Below are positions 8,290-19,000 of a DNA stretch of 31,024 bases, piece after piece (position 1 is the first letter of the stretch; every line of letters begins with the position of its first letter). The notes beneath the pieces were generated by a model that saw only the letters and a list, made by a program, of their open reading frames with translations, did no database searches and was not told where the DNA came from. The DNA lies in contig JBNGIS010026238.1 of the NCBI GenBank assembly GCA_049999725.1, positions 1 to 31,024 of the forward strand. Reading direction: 5' to 3'. A program made the translations under genes and the position numbers. Source of the DNA: Haplomitrium mnioides (lineage: Eukaryota; Marchantiophyta; Haplomitriopsida; Calobryales).

Positions 8290-9284
8290 ATCTGAGCCTC
8301 AAGTCAATTTGGAAGAAAGCCACTTCCTAGAAACAAAACAACTAGAGCTTGAGTCTATTGAGAAAGAGTGGCACAAACATGAGATTTTTGGGTGGAAGTG
8401 GCAGTGGCCAGTGGAGGCATGGCCAATCCCGTACCATCATCTAGGCTTTGGGGGAGATTCAAGTATAAGTCCTTCAGGGGATGCCCGAAGGATGACCTAA
8501 ATGCATGGCTGGATGACCTTGAGAACATTGTAGCAGCAAATGGGGAAGCCCATGTGAAGATTGGAATCCATCCAACAGTGTTGAAGGAAGAGGCCTAGCT
8601 TTGGTACAAAGACTTGCCAAACAATGTCAAGAGAGACTTGCATACATTCAAGGCAACCTTCATAGCAGAGTTCCATAGGATTGGTGAAGAGACGGAGGCG
8701 CTGATCAAGATGGGTCAGCTGAGGATGAAGAAGAAGTAGTTTGTGAGGAAGTTCCTCCAACGGTTCAAGAAAGTCGTGAGGAAGCTAAACCCGCCAGCCA
8801 CTGATGGAATGCTTACAGCATGGTTCCTCACAGTGCTCCCCAGAGCAATTGGGACTTGGGTGCGCCAAACGGATCTACAAACTCTCGAGGATGCAGTCAA
8901 TATAGCCAGATCCCATGTGAAGGCTGCTATCACCAGTTCTTGGAGGATGGCAAGGTCCAAGTATGACTCTGATGATTCCTTGGACACCTCAGACAGTGAC
9001 AAGGAAACGGATCAGAATTCTGAGTCCTCTTCAGAAAGCGAGAATGAGTCCAGCAGTAGCAGCTCAGAGGAGGACAAGACATCCAGAAGGAAGAAAAAGA
9101 AGAAGAAGCAGACCAAGGAGAGTAGTCATCGCAAGGGCGTCAGCAAAGGAAGATACAAGAAAGCTGAACCCGAACCCGAGGCGAGCAGGAATCTAGGGGG
9201 AGGGATCGAATTGAGGAGCTGAGTGCCAAGATGGAGGCGATGAACATACTCTTAGCAGGAATCAAGCTGAAGGGCAGGCCCTTG
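8290..9284 (+). pseudogene. Element B gag, 5' part (capsid and charged linker), cut by element C
   Basis: The main frame (read from about 8392) shows a retrotransposon gag capsid region: AWLDDLENIVAANGEA, FIAEFHRIGEETEALIKMG, FLQRFKKVVRKLNPPATDG and TAWFLTVLPRAIGTW. A serine/glutamate-rich stretch follows (SESENESS), then a run of six or more lysines. Stops interrupt at 8596 and 8737. There is one frameshift near 8385 relative to the N-terminal frame (8309-8390) and another near 9193. Reading stops at 9284, where element C is inserted, and the gene resumes at 19920. Gag forms the particle and packages RNA. The exact start is unclear because the N-terminal frame is degraded in both B and C. 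Confidence 0.85.
9280..9284. repeat. Target site duplication of element C (left)
   Basis: CCTTG directly precedes the element. CCCTG follows at 19915-19919, one mismatch of five. The mismatch is a T/C transition, consistent with later mutation. Confidence 0.8.
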
Positions 9285-10258
9285 TGTCGCTCCCCTATTT
9301 CGAGCCTTAACCTTTTCAGGCCTTGTTTTGAGCCAGGGGAGGACACGTTTTATGGGCCTTCAGGTTCTTTTCTGAGGTGGCCCCTTGCCAGTTACCACTT
9401 TCAGACCTTAAGAACTCTTCCTCTCCTTACAAGCCTGGTATGCTTTTCTCACTCTTCTTCTTCTCACACTCAAGTCAAACATTCAACCATTCTCTCAAGT
9501 CCACATCCATAACACCCAGCTATGATTTGTGTGATTCTTCCGCTTTATTCATAGGACCCAATGACTTAGGCCTTGCCACCTTATTTGAGCTTGGGCAGAA
9601 TGGTGTTGGTGACCTGCATAACTGAACACTACCAGAAGTATGGACTCCCTCTCTTAGGGTGGTCACAGCACTGGTCCAAATATTCCTAATCTATCCTAGC
9701 ATGTTCTAAATCCTAATCTATGAAACAGAGTCAGGCCAGAGAGCATTTACCCCTAGGATGCCAGACTTGTGTCAAGGGATTGAACTCCCCCTTCAAGACT
9801 GCTCCCAGGGTCTACTCAGCTGATCTGTGTCTCCTAATCTAATAAACCTACAACACAATACAGAAAGGAAATCTAACTACACAGATATGAACAACACATT
9901 TGTACACTATGTGCAAGAGAAAATAGAGTCCTTGAAGGCCATATGGATTTCTAACTGATGATACTTCCCTTATGAGTCCCGCTGCCTTACAACTGCAACC
10001 CAGCAACCCACACACCCTCCTCTCTAGATAGTTTTTTAACTTCCCTCACGAGAAGCCTTGCTTTTACTTCCTTAAGCTAGGAAGAGAGTTTCTTTGACTT
10101 CCACCTCTAGAAGACAACTTTACCAACTGCAAGTAGCCCACTCCACCTTCGAGCCTCGACGGGTCTTACTATGTAGTACACCAACTTTAGCACAACCCCT
10201 CTTCTCTCAGCTCCACTTGAAGAATAACACACTAGAGTGTCATCAGAACACTCTACGC

Positions 10259-10800
10259 TGATGCTCACACACAAGGAATGGTAGAGACAACCCCAAGCTC
10301 CTCACTTGGCGGCCTCTCCCGAAGTCATAACTAGCCGAAATCCCTTCAAACTATCGTATTAGTAACCCTCTGCCCTGGTCCGCCTACAAGGATGAAGTCA
10401 CCTAGGTCTCCCCCCAGTCCTCCTCTAAATCCCCCAGTTCCCCTTGAGTGAGTACCCCTGCCTCACGTAGTTCCTCACTGAATTCCCACTCTAGCCGCCC
10501 GTCGTTGCGATTTCCTTGTCCTCAAGTCGTGATGCTTCTACACAGAGAATGCAGAGACGACCTCAAGTCCTCCCATGGTGGCCTCTCCCGAAGTCTTAAC
10601 TGACAAGAATCCAATCGAGACCACGTATCAGTAACCCTCCGCCCTGGTCCGCCTGCAAGGATGAGGTCACCTGGGTCTCCTCCCAGTCCTCCCTTAAATC
10701 CCCTGGTTCCCCTTGAGCGAGTACTCCTGCTTCACATTGTCTTGTCAGTGAATTCTAACCCCAGCCTCACTTTGTTGCGATTCCCCTTCGCATGCAGTCG
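10259..10800 (-). repeat. ~271-bp tandem duplication in element C LTR
   Basis: The segment from GATGCTCACACACA at about 10260 is repeated from GATGCTTCTACACA at about 10530. Both copies share GGCCTCTCCCGAAGTC and AGTAACCCTC, then CTGGTCCGCCT. The other C LTR has the same pair at about 17054 and 17323. Element B has a single copy, so the duplication arose in the C lineage before insertion. Confidence 0.8.
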
Positions 10801-11881
10801 CCTCGCGCCCTGAGATTGCTTGTGCATCAACCCGAAAGAATTTGATAGCAAACAATGTATACTCCCCTCGCGGGCTGCCCCTCGAAGCCCGATCCGATGA
10901 ATAGTCGTTATGGCCGTTAGCTTGGAATAGGAGATGACGACGCGTGGCTTCACTGTTCGGTAATCCCGTTACCACGGGATGGGAGAAGGCGTCGCGTGTC
11001 CTGCAGTTGGTCGAAGAAAAGCCAAGGACAACGGTTACTTCAACGACGAGCTCCAAAGAATCTTGCGGGAAGAGATTCTGCAAATTCCCACATAACCAAG
11101 TCTGAGAGGCTCTTCGGAACCGAGTTTCGAAGTGCCCCACGGAACCCACTCTACAGAATCTCCACAAATTCCTCTATAGATTCTTCTTTCTTCTCCTTGC
11201 GCCATGTCGTCCACTACACCTCCATCCAACGCCATCCTGCAAGGGGATAGGCCGACCGTCGCGCTGACCTCTCCTTCTTAGTTGACCCACACGTTGTCCG
11301 AGGTCAGGTGAACTCTCCCCCTTGCGCTACATGTCCCGTGAATTGCCTTGGGGTCCCTGGAGTCGCCACGTCCTCCGAAGGGTGCCGTCCAACGCCGCCC
11401 CGCAAAGGGGTAGGCGGACCGACGCGTTGACCTCCTTCTGATGTTGACCCACGGAACCCCTGCGTGCTTCCCAAGGCACCATGTCATCCGAAGGCCGCCG
11501 TCCGACGCTGCCTCGCAAAGGGGTAGGCGGACCGTCGCGCGGACCCTTCTTCCGAAGTTGACCTTCGGAAACACAACAAGACTCCTCAGCGTGCCACGTT
11601 TCCAATGCCTCTCGCGGACTCCATGCGTTCGCCAAGTCATCCGTAGAACCGCTGCGGACTTCCCCCGCTCGCCGAATAAGAACGGTGTCGATGTCGCCGT
11701 TTGGACGTAGCTTGAAAGTAAGAACTCCACGCGCGCGCTTGAGGTCATCTTCGTGAACACTTTCGAATGCTCGCTATAAGAACTACTAGGCCCTTTCGGA
11801 CCGTTCACCCCTTTCGAACTTTCGGATGTCGGCCCACCCCGTCAAACTTTTACCTTTCTGGATACCGAAGCGGCAAAGAGT

Positions 11882-12340
11882 CACCTTTTCGGCACCGCTA
11901 GCCCCTCCGTCCGCCGCACCAACGTTAGCTTTGTTTTCCAGCAGCTCTCATCTTGCTCATCGATTCGCCGATATATCGTCCTTTTGCCGTACCCTTCATT
12001 TCTCCCCATTGGATAGGCGCCATATCGCCTTTCTGGCTCAGCCTTCTTCCCGTTCGACGGTTGGCAATGGGTCACCGCTTCGCTACTGATGCACGTCGTT
12101 TGAACGGATTCACCGACAAGTCACCTTTTCGCTTTTACTTGCTCTTATTCGGTCAGATTGGTGATCAGTCTCCCTTTCGGCTCCTCTTTGTGTTTCCTCT
12201 TTGACGAATCTGTGCTAGGTCGCCCCTTCGGCTTCCGCGCTCCTCCTCCTCTCGGATCTTCGATGGATTGTCCTTCCGGCACTCTCCCATTTTCCTTCGG
12301 TCAGACCCGCGATAAGTCGCTGTTTCGAGCCCTTCTCCTT
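11882..12340 (-). repeat. ~48-bp tandem array, ten units, element C 3' LTR
   Basis: The reverse complement of the B array. On the plus strand the anchor reads CCTTTTCGGC or a variant at about 11884, 11933, 11980, 12027, 12074, 12122, 12170, 12222, 12271 and 12319 (steps 47-52). Confidence 0.8.
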
Positions 12341-13121
12341 GCTCCCCTGTTGGGTTCCTCACGGATCCCTCTTAACATGGCTCCCCACGACATAAGACGG
12401 ATCGGAACCACGTTAAGTGGGCTCCCTACTTAGGGAGGCGCCTGTCCGCAGATCCGCGGGCCTCTTGGTGCCGCCACATCATCTGTGGAATCCCACGGAG
12501 GGCTCTGGAGACGCCACGTTTCTATGGCATCTCGCGGGACCTTTCAAGGACTCCACTCTTCAGCCAGGACTTACAGACTCGAATGGAGCGTTTGATCGGC
12601 CTTTGTAGGGCTCACTCTTGCTTGTGGGATCAAGGTGTCCCTCTTCCCTGGCCTTGCTCGCCCTCGTGATGATCTCACCTCCTCCTTTCAGCTCATGATC
12701 CTTGCTTCTCGATTTGTGGCCGTTGTAGGACCCCCGCGATCTATCTTTCTTCGGAGTGTCTTTGGACTTCCTTGTTGTTGATCCGTTCTTCTTCCTTCTG
12801 CGATCGCCTCGCCATAGGTGGTTGCTCGATTTCTTCTTCCCATGCTCCGATCCCCGCCTCCTCCTTAGGTCCACGAATTCTCGCTGGCCTGCTTCGAATT
12901 TGAAAATGGGGCCCCTCCCCTGGCTGGCGATCCTGGTTCCTTCCTCCTCTCCTCCGCCATGATCTTGTTTCCCTCCCAGGACTCATACGCCCTGCTCTTG
13001 TCAGTTGTTTGAGGTAATCAGCTATTCTTGAGAGGCCTTCACACTCGCAAAGAGAACATATTGCCAATGGTGCTTTTGATTTCGTGAATTCTGCTTGAAT
13101 GCTCCAAAGCACTGGCTGACA

Positions 13122-13284
13122 TAACTCCCCCTTCAAGTGTGACGCATCCCCGCGAACACACCTCTTCTCCCTCAATTTTTTTGTGCCTTTGCTGCTGGTC
13201 GTAGGCTCGGCTCTGGAACTCTTGCAAAACAACCTCACGAAACACCCCCCCAACAAAACACACACTTACACACACACACACAAC
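13122..13284 (-). other. Element C 3' untranslated region and polypurine tract
   Basis: On the minus strand this holds a GT run (plus 13260-13282), a G run and a GTCACACTTGAAGGGGGAG-type end abutting the LTR at 13121. It aligns along its length with 24559-24721 of element B. Keeping this region and the polypurine tract (13125-13134) would preserve the cis signals for plus-strand DNA synthesis. Confidence 0.85.
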
Positions 13285-13382
13285 TTACTTGCGGTTGCTG
13301 GACACCATTGATGGGTTCCCAATTGGTCCCTCGGTTTTATGTTGATCCTCATACCTCTTCCATTTGTCGAAGTGCCTCTGGT
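13285..13382 (-). pseudogene. Element C integrase C-terminal remnant (about 30 codons)
   Basis: Minus-strand codons reading HFDKWKRYEDQHKTEGP and onward to TAA align with the last ~30 residues of B's integrase (HFERLEKVRNQEEPEEGP), including the same stop position before the GT-rich 3' region. The part before it is the protease-RT linker, so a deletion junction lies at about 13374-13382. The remnant is out of frame with the upstream linker. Confidence 0.8.
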
Positions 13383-14374
13383 GTCCCCACCCTTGGCCCC
13401 ATCTGCCGCCGATTCCCACTGGTGCTCTGGTCTATCGTAGGCTGATAATTTACTTTGGTGGACAGACTCCACACCCTCCTCCAACAGATCTTCCTCTGTT
13501 GCTTCACTCACCACTTGTACCCAGTAGTGGTACTCCGAGTCCTCTTCTTCCTCGGACCACACACTGTCGTACTCTGCCTCAGGCTGCGTTTCCTCCAAGT
13601 GAGGAACTGTTCTGTAATGCACTGTCGTTTTGTCGGGGCCGAACACCAGTGTGGAGTTCCCCCAGTTGTGCATTACTTTGGCCCCATACAACCACGACCT
13701 TCTTATCAACATTGGGTAAGGAGAAGCGTTGGCGGGTTGCATTACCAGATAATTCAGCCTTAACTCTTTCCCCCTATGAAGGTTGGGATTTGAAGAAGAG
13801 AGCCCATGGGCTTTACTCGTGACCAATCCACCAGCCTCATGATCCTGGCTATAGGCTGGAATTCCGTGAATCCCAGCTTGTGCGCTGTCTCCTCTACCAT
13901 AATGTTGACTCCTCCCCCTCCATCTATGGGCTGTAAAGACAGCGTGCACCCCGCGATCTGAATGTCGATCTCCGGCTTGTCTTCACAAACTAGTTGCAGG
14001 TCTGCTGGAGCTCCCACCTTGGGCAGCCTCTTCCTCCTCTTCGCACCCATCAACAATTCACGGAGCTATCTCCAATACAGTGGGCTATCCTTGAGGAGTT
14101 GGCCTACTGTAGCCGTGATAGGACAATTTCTTATATCCGCTTGAATGCTGTAGGGGCTGGGCTTCGCCCCCTCTTTCGCAGCTGCAATCTTCTCATGTAC
14201 CTCCTAGAGCCCTCCCTGCTGCTTCCGGACTTCCTTAAGTGTCTCCTCTTCTGCCTGCTCTTGTTCCAGGGCCTCCAAAGCCTCCAACTGCTTCCTCACT
14301 TGGTCCTGCTGCTCCGGGTAGAACCATTTGGGATTATCTTGTCGATAATCAGAATCATCCCGAGGTGAGGTCGC
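13383..14374 (-). pseudogene. Element C protease and flanking linker
   Basis: The minus strand encodes the post-gag linker (DYRQDNPKWFYPEQQ), then AKRRKRLPKVGAPADLQL and the aspartic protease core IDGGGGVNIMVEETAHKLGF with PTFIGG downstream. A retropepsin cleaves the gag-pol polyprotein. The catalytic aspartate is in DGG rather than DSG or DTG. Breaks: TAG at 14204 and 14066 in frame, and a one-base loss near 13765-13775. The acidic stretch SEEEEDSEYHYWVQ after the protease matches B. Reading ends at the pol deletion near 13382. Confidence 0.8.
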
Positions 14375-16050
14375 TCAAGCCACTTTTCTCTCAACTCTTT
14401 TCTCGGCCTTCCTATGGCTTTTCCTTTTGGCCTTGGCCCCTGCCTTGGCGACCACCCTGAAACACTCTTCCGAAGTTGGTGTCTCCCAGCCTGGCAACTC
14501 AGCTTCCTCCTCCATGTCTAGAGTGATCATATTGACGTTTGAGGGGGGAGGAGGATTCAAGCTTGGCGTAGGGGCAACATCTGGCCTTCCGTGCGGGCAA
14601 TTCCTGGCTACATGCCCCTCCATTTCGCATTGGAAGCAGAGGGGAGCGGTTGCCCATAATTGCTCTTACGCGGCTCCGGACAGCTTGCTCAAACGTGACC
14701 AGGTTGGCCACAATTCCAGCACACCATGAATGTGGTCCTGGGTGGCCGAGTAGCAGCCCACTGATTCATAGACCCTACGTTCCCTCCTGCATGCTTGCTC
14801 AGAATTGTCCGAGGCCCCCCGTCGATTTGATACACAGTGTCAAGAGCCTCCTCCAAGACATACTCCACCTCTTCTCTCACGTACTCTGGTGCTTCCTCCC
14901 TCACATACTACACATCATTGGTGTCATTCAGACATTCATAGGGGGAATGTCTGTGTTGCTTGCAGCGGACACACCAGACTCCAACTCTCCGGGTCAGCAG
15001 AGGTCTTCCCTCCGGCTTGATCCTTGCCAGGAGGATGCTCATCGCCTCCAACTTGGCGCTCAGCTCATCAATTCGATCCCTCCCTCCTGGCTTCTTGCTA
15101 GCATCGGGTTCGGGTTTAGCTTTCTTGTACCTCCCCTTGCTGGCCTCCTTGCGATGATGCACCTCCTTGACCTGCTTCTTCTTCTTCAGGTCCTTCTTCT
15201 TCTTTTTCCTCCTAGATGACCGGTCCTCGTCTGAGCTGCTGTTGCTCGACTCATTCTCGCTTTCTGAGGAGGACTCGGAACTCTGATCCGTCTCCTCGTC
15301 ACTATCCGATGTGTCCGAAGAATTGTCAGAGTCGTACTTGGACCTTGTCTTCCTCCGGGAACTGGTGGTAGCAGCCTTCATATGGGATCTGGCTGCATTG
15401 ACTGCCTCATCGAGAGTCTGTGGATCCGTTTGGTGCCCATAGGTCCCAATCCCTCTGGGGAGCGCATCCAAGAACCACGCTGTGAGCACTCCGTCTGTGG
15501 CTGGAGGGTTCAGCTTCCTCGCCACCTTCTTGAAACGTTGGAGAAACCTCCTCACAGACTCCTTCTTCTGCATCATGAGCTGACCCATCTTGATCAGCAC
15601 CTCAGTTTCTTCCCCAATCCTCCGGAACTCCGCTCTGAAGGCCTCCTTGAAGGCATGCTAGTCCCTTTTTACATTGTCTGCAGGTCATTGTACTAGGGCT
15701 GGGCCTCTCCCTTTAGCACTACTGGCAGGATTCCAATCTTGACATGGGCTTCCCCATTTGCTGCTACAGTGTTCTCAAGGTCATCCAACCATGCATCTGG
15801 GTCATCCCTCGGGCTTCCTTTGAAGGACCTGTATTTGAATCTTCCCCAAAGCCCAGAAGGTGGCACTTGATTGACCATCCCTCCACTGACCACTGCCACT
15901 TCCACCCAAGGGTTCCTTCCTTCCGCCACTCTTCCTCAACAACCTCAACCCCCAGTTGCTTTGTTTCTCGGAAGTAACCTTCTCACCGACTGAATTAAGT
16001 CTCATGTGCACATAGTGGTCTCTCTGGTTCGGGTTGGTCTCAGGTTTTTT
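14375..16050 (-). pseudogene. Element C gag (capsid, charged linker, three zinc knuckles)
   Basis: From high to low coordinates: a degraded N-terminus (16050-15930); capsid region (AWLDDLENTVAANGEA; FLQRFKKVARKLNPPATDG; TAWFLDALPRGIGT); serine/acid stretch; lysine runs. Three CX2CX4HX4C zinc knuckles follow: CVRCKQHRHSPYEC, CWNCGQPGHV interrupted by a stop before its last Cys, and CFQCEMEGHVARNC. Stops are at 15693, about 15661, 14908, 14689 and 14375. One-base frameshifts lie near 15678 and 14640, and a further frameshift in the degraded N-terminus near 15930. It would have packaged RNA and formed the particle. Alignment to B gives the reading frames and confirms the breaks. Confidence 0.85.
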
Positions 16051-16059
16051 CAAACCCTT

Positions 16060-16078
16060 GGCCCTCCTTCTAGCGCCA
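16060..16078 (-). promoter_or_regulatory. Element C primer-binding site
   Basis: On the minus strand TGGCGCTAGAAGGAGGGCC follows the 5' LTR end (16088) after 9 bases. It is identical to the B site except for one base. Confidence 0.87.
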
Positions 16079-16087
16079 AAAAATTCA

Positions 16088-19000
16088 AGTTGCTCCCTTG
16101 TTTCGGGCCTTAACCTTTTCAGGCCTTGTTTTGAGCTAGGGGAGGACAGGTTTTACGGGCTTTCATGTTCTTTTCTGAGATGGCCCCTTGCCAGTTACCA
16201 CTTTCAGACCATAAGGACTCTTCCTCTCCTTACAGACTTGGTATGCTTTTCTCACTCTTCTTCTTCTCACACTCAAGTCAAACATTCAACCATTCTCTCA
16301 GGTCCACATCCATAACACCCAGCTATGATTTGTGTGATTCTTCCACTTTATTCATAGGACCCAATGACTTAGGCCCTGCCACCTTATTTGAGCTTGGGCA
16401 GAATTGTGCTGGTGACATGTACAATTGAACACTACCAGAAGTCTGGACTCCCCCTCTCAAGGTGCTCACAGCACTAGTCCAAATATTCCTAATCTATCCT
16501 AGCATGTTCTAAGTCCTAATCTATGCAACAAAGTCAGGCCAGAGAGCATTTACCCCTAGGATGCCAAACTTGTGTCAAGGGATTGGACTCCCCCTTTAAG
16601 GCTGTATCCAAGGTCTGCTCAGCTGATCTGTGTCTCCTAATCTAATGAACCTACAACACAATGCAGAAAGGAAATCTAACTACATAGATATGAACAACAC
16701 ATTTGTACACTATGTGTAAGAGAAAACAGAGTCCTTGAAGGCCATTTGGATTTCTAACTGGTGATACTTCCCTTATGAGTCTCGCTGCCTTACAACTGCA
16801 GCCCAGCAACCCTCCTTTCTAGATAGTTTTTTAACTTCCCTCGCGAGAAGCCCTGCTTTTACTTCCTCAAGCTAGGAAGAGAGTTTCTTTGACTTCCACC
16901 TCTAGAAGACAGCTTTACCAGCTGCAAGTAGCCCACTCCACCCTCGAGCCTCGACGGGTCTTACTATGTAGTGCACCGACTTTAGCACAACCCCCCTTCT
17001 CAACTCCACCTGAAGAATAACACACCAGAGTGTCCTCAGAACACTCTGGGCTGATGCTCACACACAATGAATGGCAGAGACAACCCCAAGCTTCTCACTT
17101 GGCGGCCTCTCCTGAAGTCATAACTAGCCGAAATCCCTTCGAACTATCGTATCAGTAACCCTCCGCTCTGGTCCGCCTACAAGGATGAAGTTACTTGGGT
17201 CTCCCTCTAGTCCTCCTCTTAATCCCTCGGTTCCCCTTGAGCGAATACCCCTACCTCACGTAATTCCTCACTGAATTCCCACTCCAGCCGCCCCTTGTTG
17301 CGATTTCCTTGTCCTCAAGTCGTGATGCTTCTACATAGAGAATGCAGAGACGACCTCAAGTCCTCCCATGGTGGCCTCTCCCGAAGTCTTCACTGACCAG
17401 AATCCAATCGAGACCACGTATCAGTAACCCTCCGCCCTGGTCAGCCTGCAAGGATGAGGTCACCTGGCTCTCCCCCAAGTCCTCCTCTAAATCCCCCGGT
17501 TCCCCTTGAGCGAGTACCCTTGCTTCACATTGTCTTGTCAGTGAATTCTAATTCTAGCCCCCCTTCGTTGCGATTCCCCTTCGCATGCAGTCGCCTCGCG
17601 CCCTCAGATTGCATGTGCATCAAGCAAAAAGAATTTGATAGCAAACAATGTATACTGCCTTCGCGTGCTGCCCCTTGACGCTCGATCCGATGAATAGTCG
17701 TTATTACCGTTAGCTTTGAATAGGGGACGACGACGCGTGGCTTCATTGTTCGGTAATCCCGTTACCACAGGATGGGAGAAGGCGCCTCGTGTCCTGCAAA
17801 TGGTCAAGGAAAAGCCAAGGACAACGGTCACTTCAACGAGGAGCTCTGAGGAATCTTGCGGTAAGAGATTCCGCAGATTCCTGTAGAACCAGGTCCGAGA
17901 GGCTCTTCGGAACCGAGTTTCGAAGTGCTCTACGGAACCCACTATACAGAATCTCCATAGATTCCCCCGTAGATTCTTCTTTCTTCTCCTCCACCACGTC
18001 GTCCGCTGCACCGCCGTCCAATGCCGTCCTGCAAGGGGGTAGGCCAACCGTCGCGCTAACCTCTCCTTCCTAGTTGACCCGCACGTTGCATGAGGTCAAG
18101 TGAACTCTCCCCCTTGCGCCGCATGTCCCGTGAATTGCCTCAGGGTCCTTGGAGTCGCCACGTCCTCGGAAGGGCGCCGTCCGACGCCGCCTTACAAAGG
18201 GGTAGGCGGACCGTCGCGTTGACCTCCTTCCGATGTTGACCCACAGAACCCCTGCGTGCTTCCCAAAGCACCACGTCATCCGAAGGCCGCCGTCCGACGC
18301 TGCCTCGCAAAGGGGTAGGTAGACTGTCGCGCGAACCCTTCTTCCAAAGTTGACCTTCAGAAACACAACAAGGCTCCTCAGTGTGCCACGTTTCCGAAGC
18401 CTCCCGCGGACTCCCTGTGCTCGCTACGTCATCCGTAGAACCGCTGCGGACTTCCCTCGCTTGTCTAATAAGAACGGTGCCGATGTTGCCGTTTCGACGT
18501 ACCTTCCAAATAAGAACTCCGCGCGCGTACCGAAGGTCATCTTCGCGAACACTTCCAAATGCTCACTATAAGAACTACTAGGCCCTTTCGGACCGTTCGC
18601 CCCTTTCAAACTTTCGGATGTCGGCCGCACCCCGTCAAACTTCTACCTTTCTAGATGCCGAAGTGGCGAAGAGTGACCCTTTCGGCGCTGCTAGCCCTTC
18701 CGTCCGCCGCACCGGCGCTAGCTTCGTTTTCCGACAACTCTCATCTCGCTCGTCGATTCGCCGATATATTGTCCTTTTGCCATGCTCTTCGTTTCCCCCC
18801 ACCGAATAGGCACCATATTGCCCTTCTGGCTTAGCCTTCTTCCCATTGGATGGTTGGCAATAGGTCACCTCTTTGCCACTAATGCGCATCGTTTGAACCG
18901 GTTTGTGGATAAGTCACCTTTTTGCCTTCACTCGCTCTTATTCGGTAAAATCGGTGATCAGTCTCCCTTTCGGCTCTTCTTTGTGTTTCCTCTTTGACAA

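Larger units (their letters stand above)
9285..13121 (-). repeat. Element C 3' LTR
   Basis: On the plus strand it begins TGTCGCTCCCC and ends GCTGACA. It pairs with 16088-19914; a rough hand count gives about 30 mismatches in the first 430 bases. It contains a 271-bp tandem duplication (10259-10800), reversed GC-hairpin units (11235-11560), GCCACGT motifs (11365, 11593, 12513), the ~48-bp array (11882-12340) and the CACTTAA repeat (12360-12432). Open frames here, such as 11278-11808 on the minus strand, have no protein-family look. Confidence 0.93.

Noticed and set aside
11278-11808. 176-codon open frame on the minus strand in C's LTR.
   Set aside because: It runs through the repeated GC-hairpin units and is not intact in the partner LTR; an effect of GC-rich repeats.
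13364-13822. 152-codon plus-strand frame opposite C's protease region.
   Set aside because: It is the antisense shadow of the minus-strand protease/linker, which aligns with B.
14650-15219. 189-codon plus-strand frame opposite C's gag.
   Set aside because: Antisense shadow of gag; its hydrophobic look comes from reverse-complement lysine and acidic codons.
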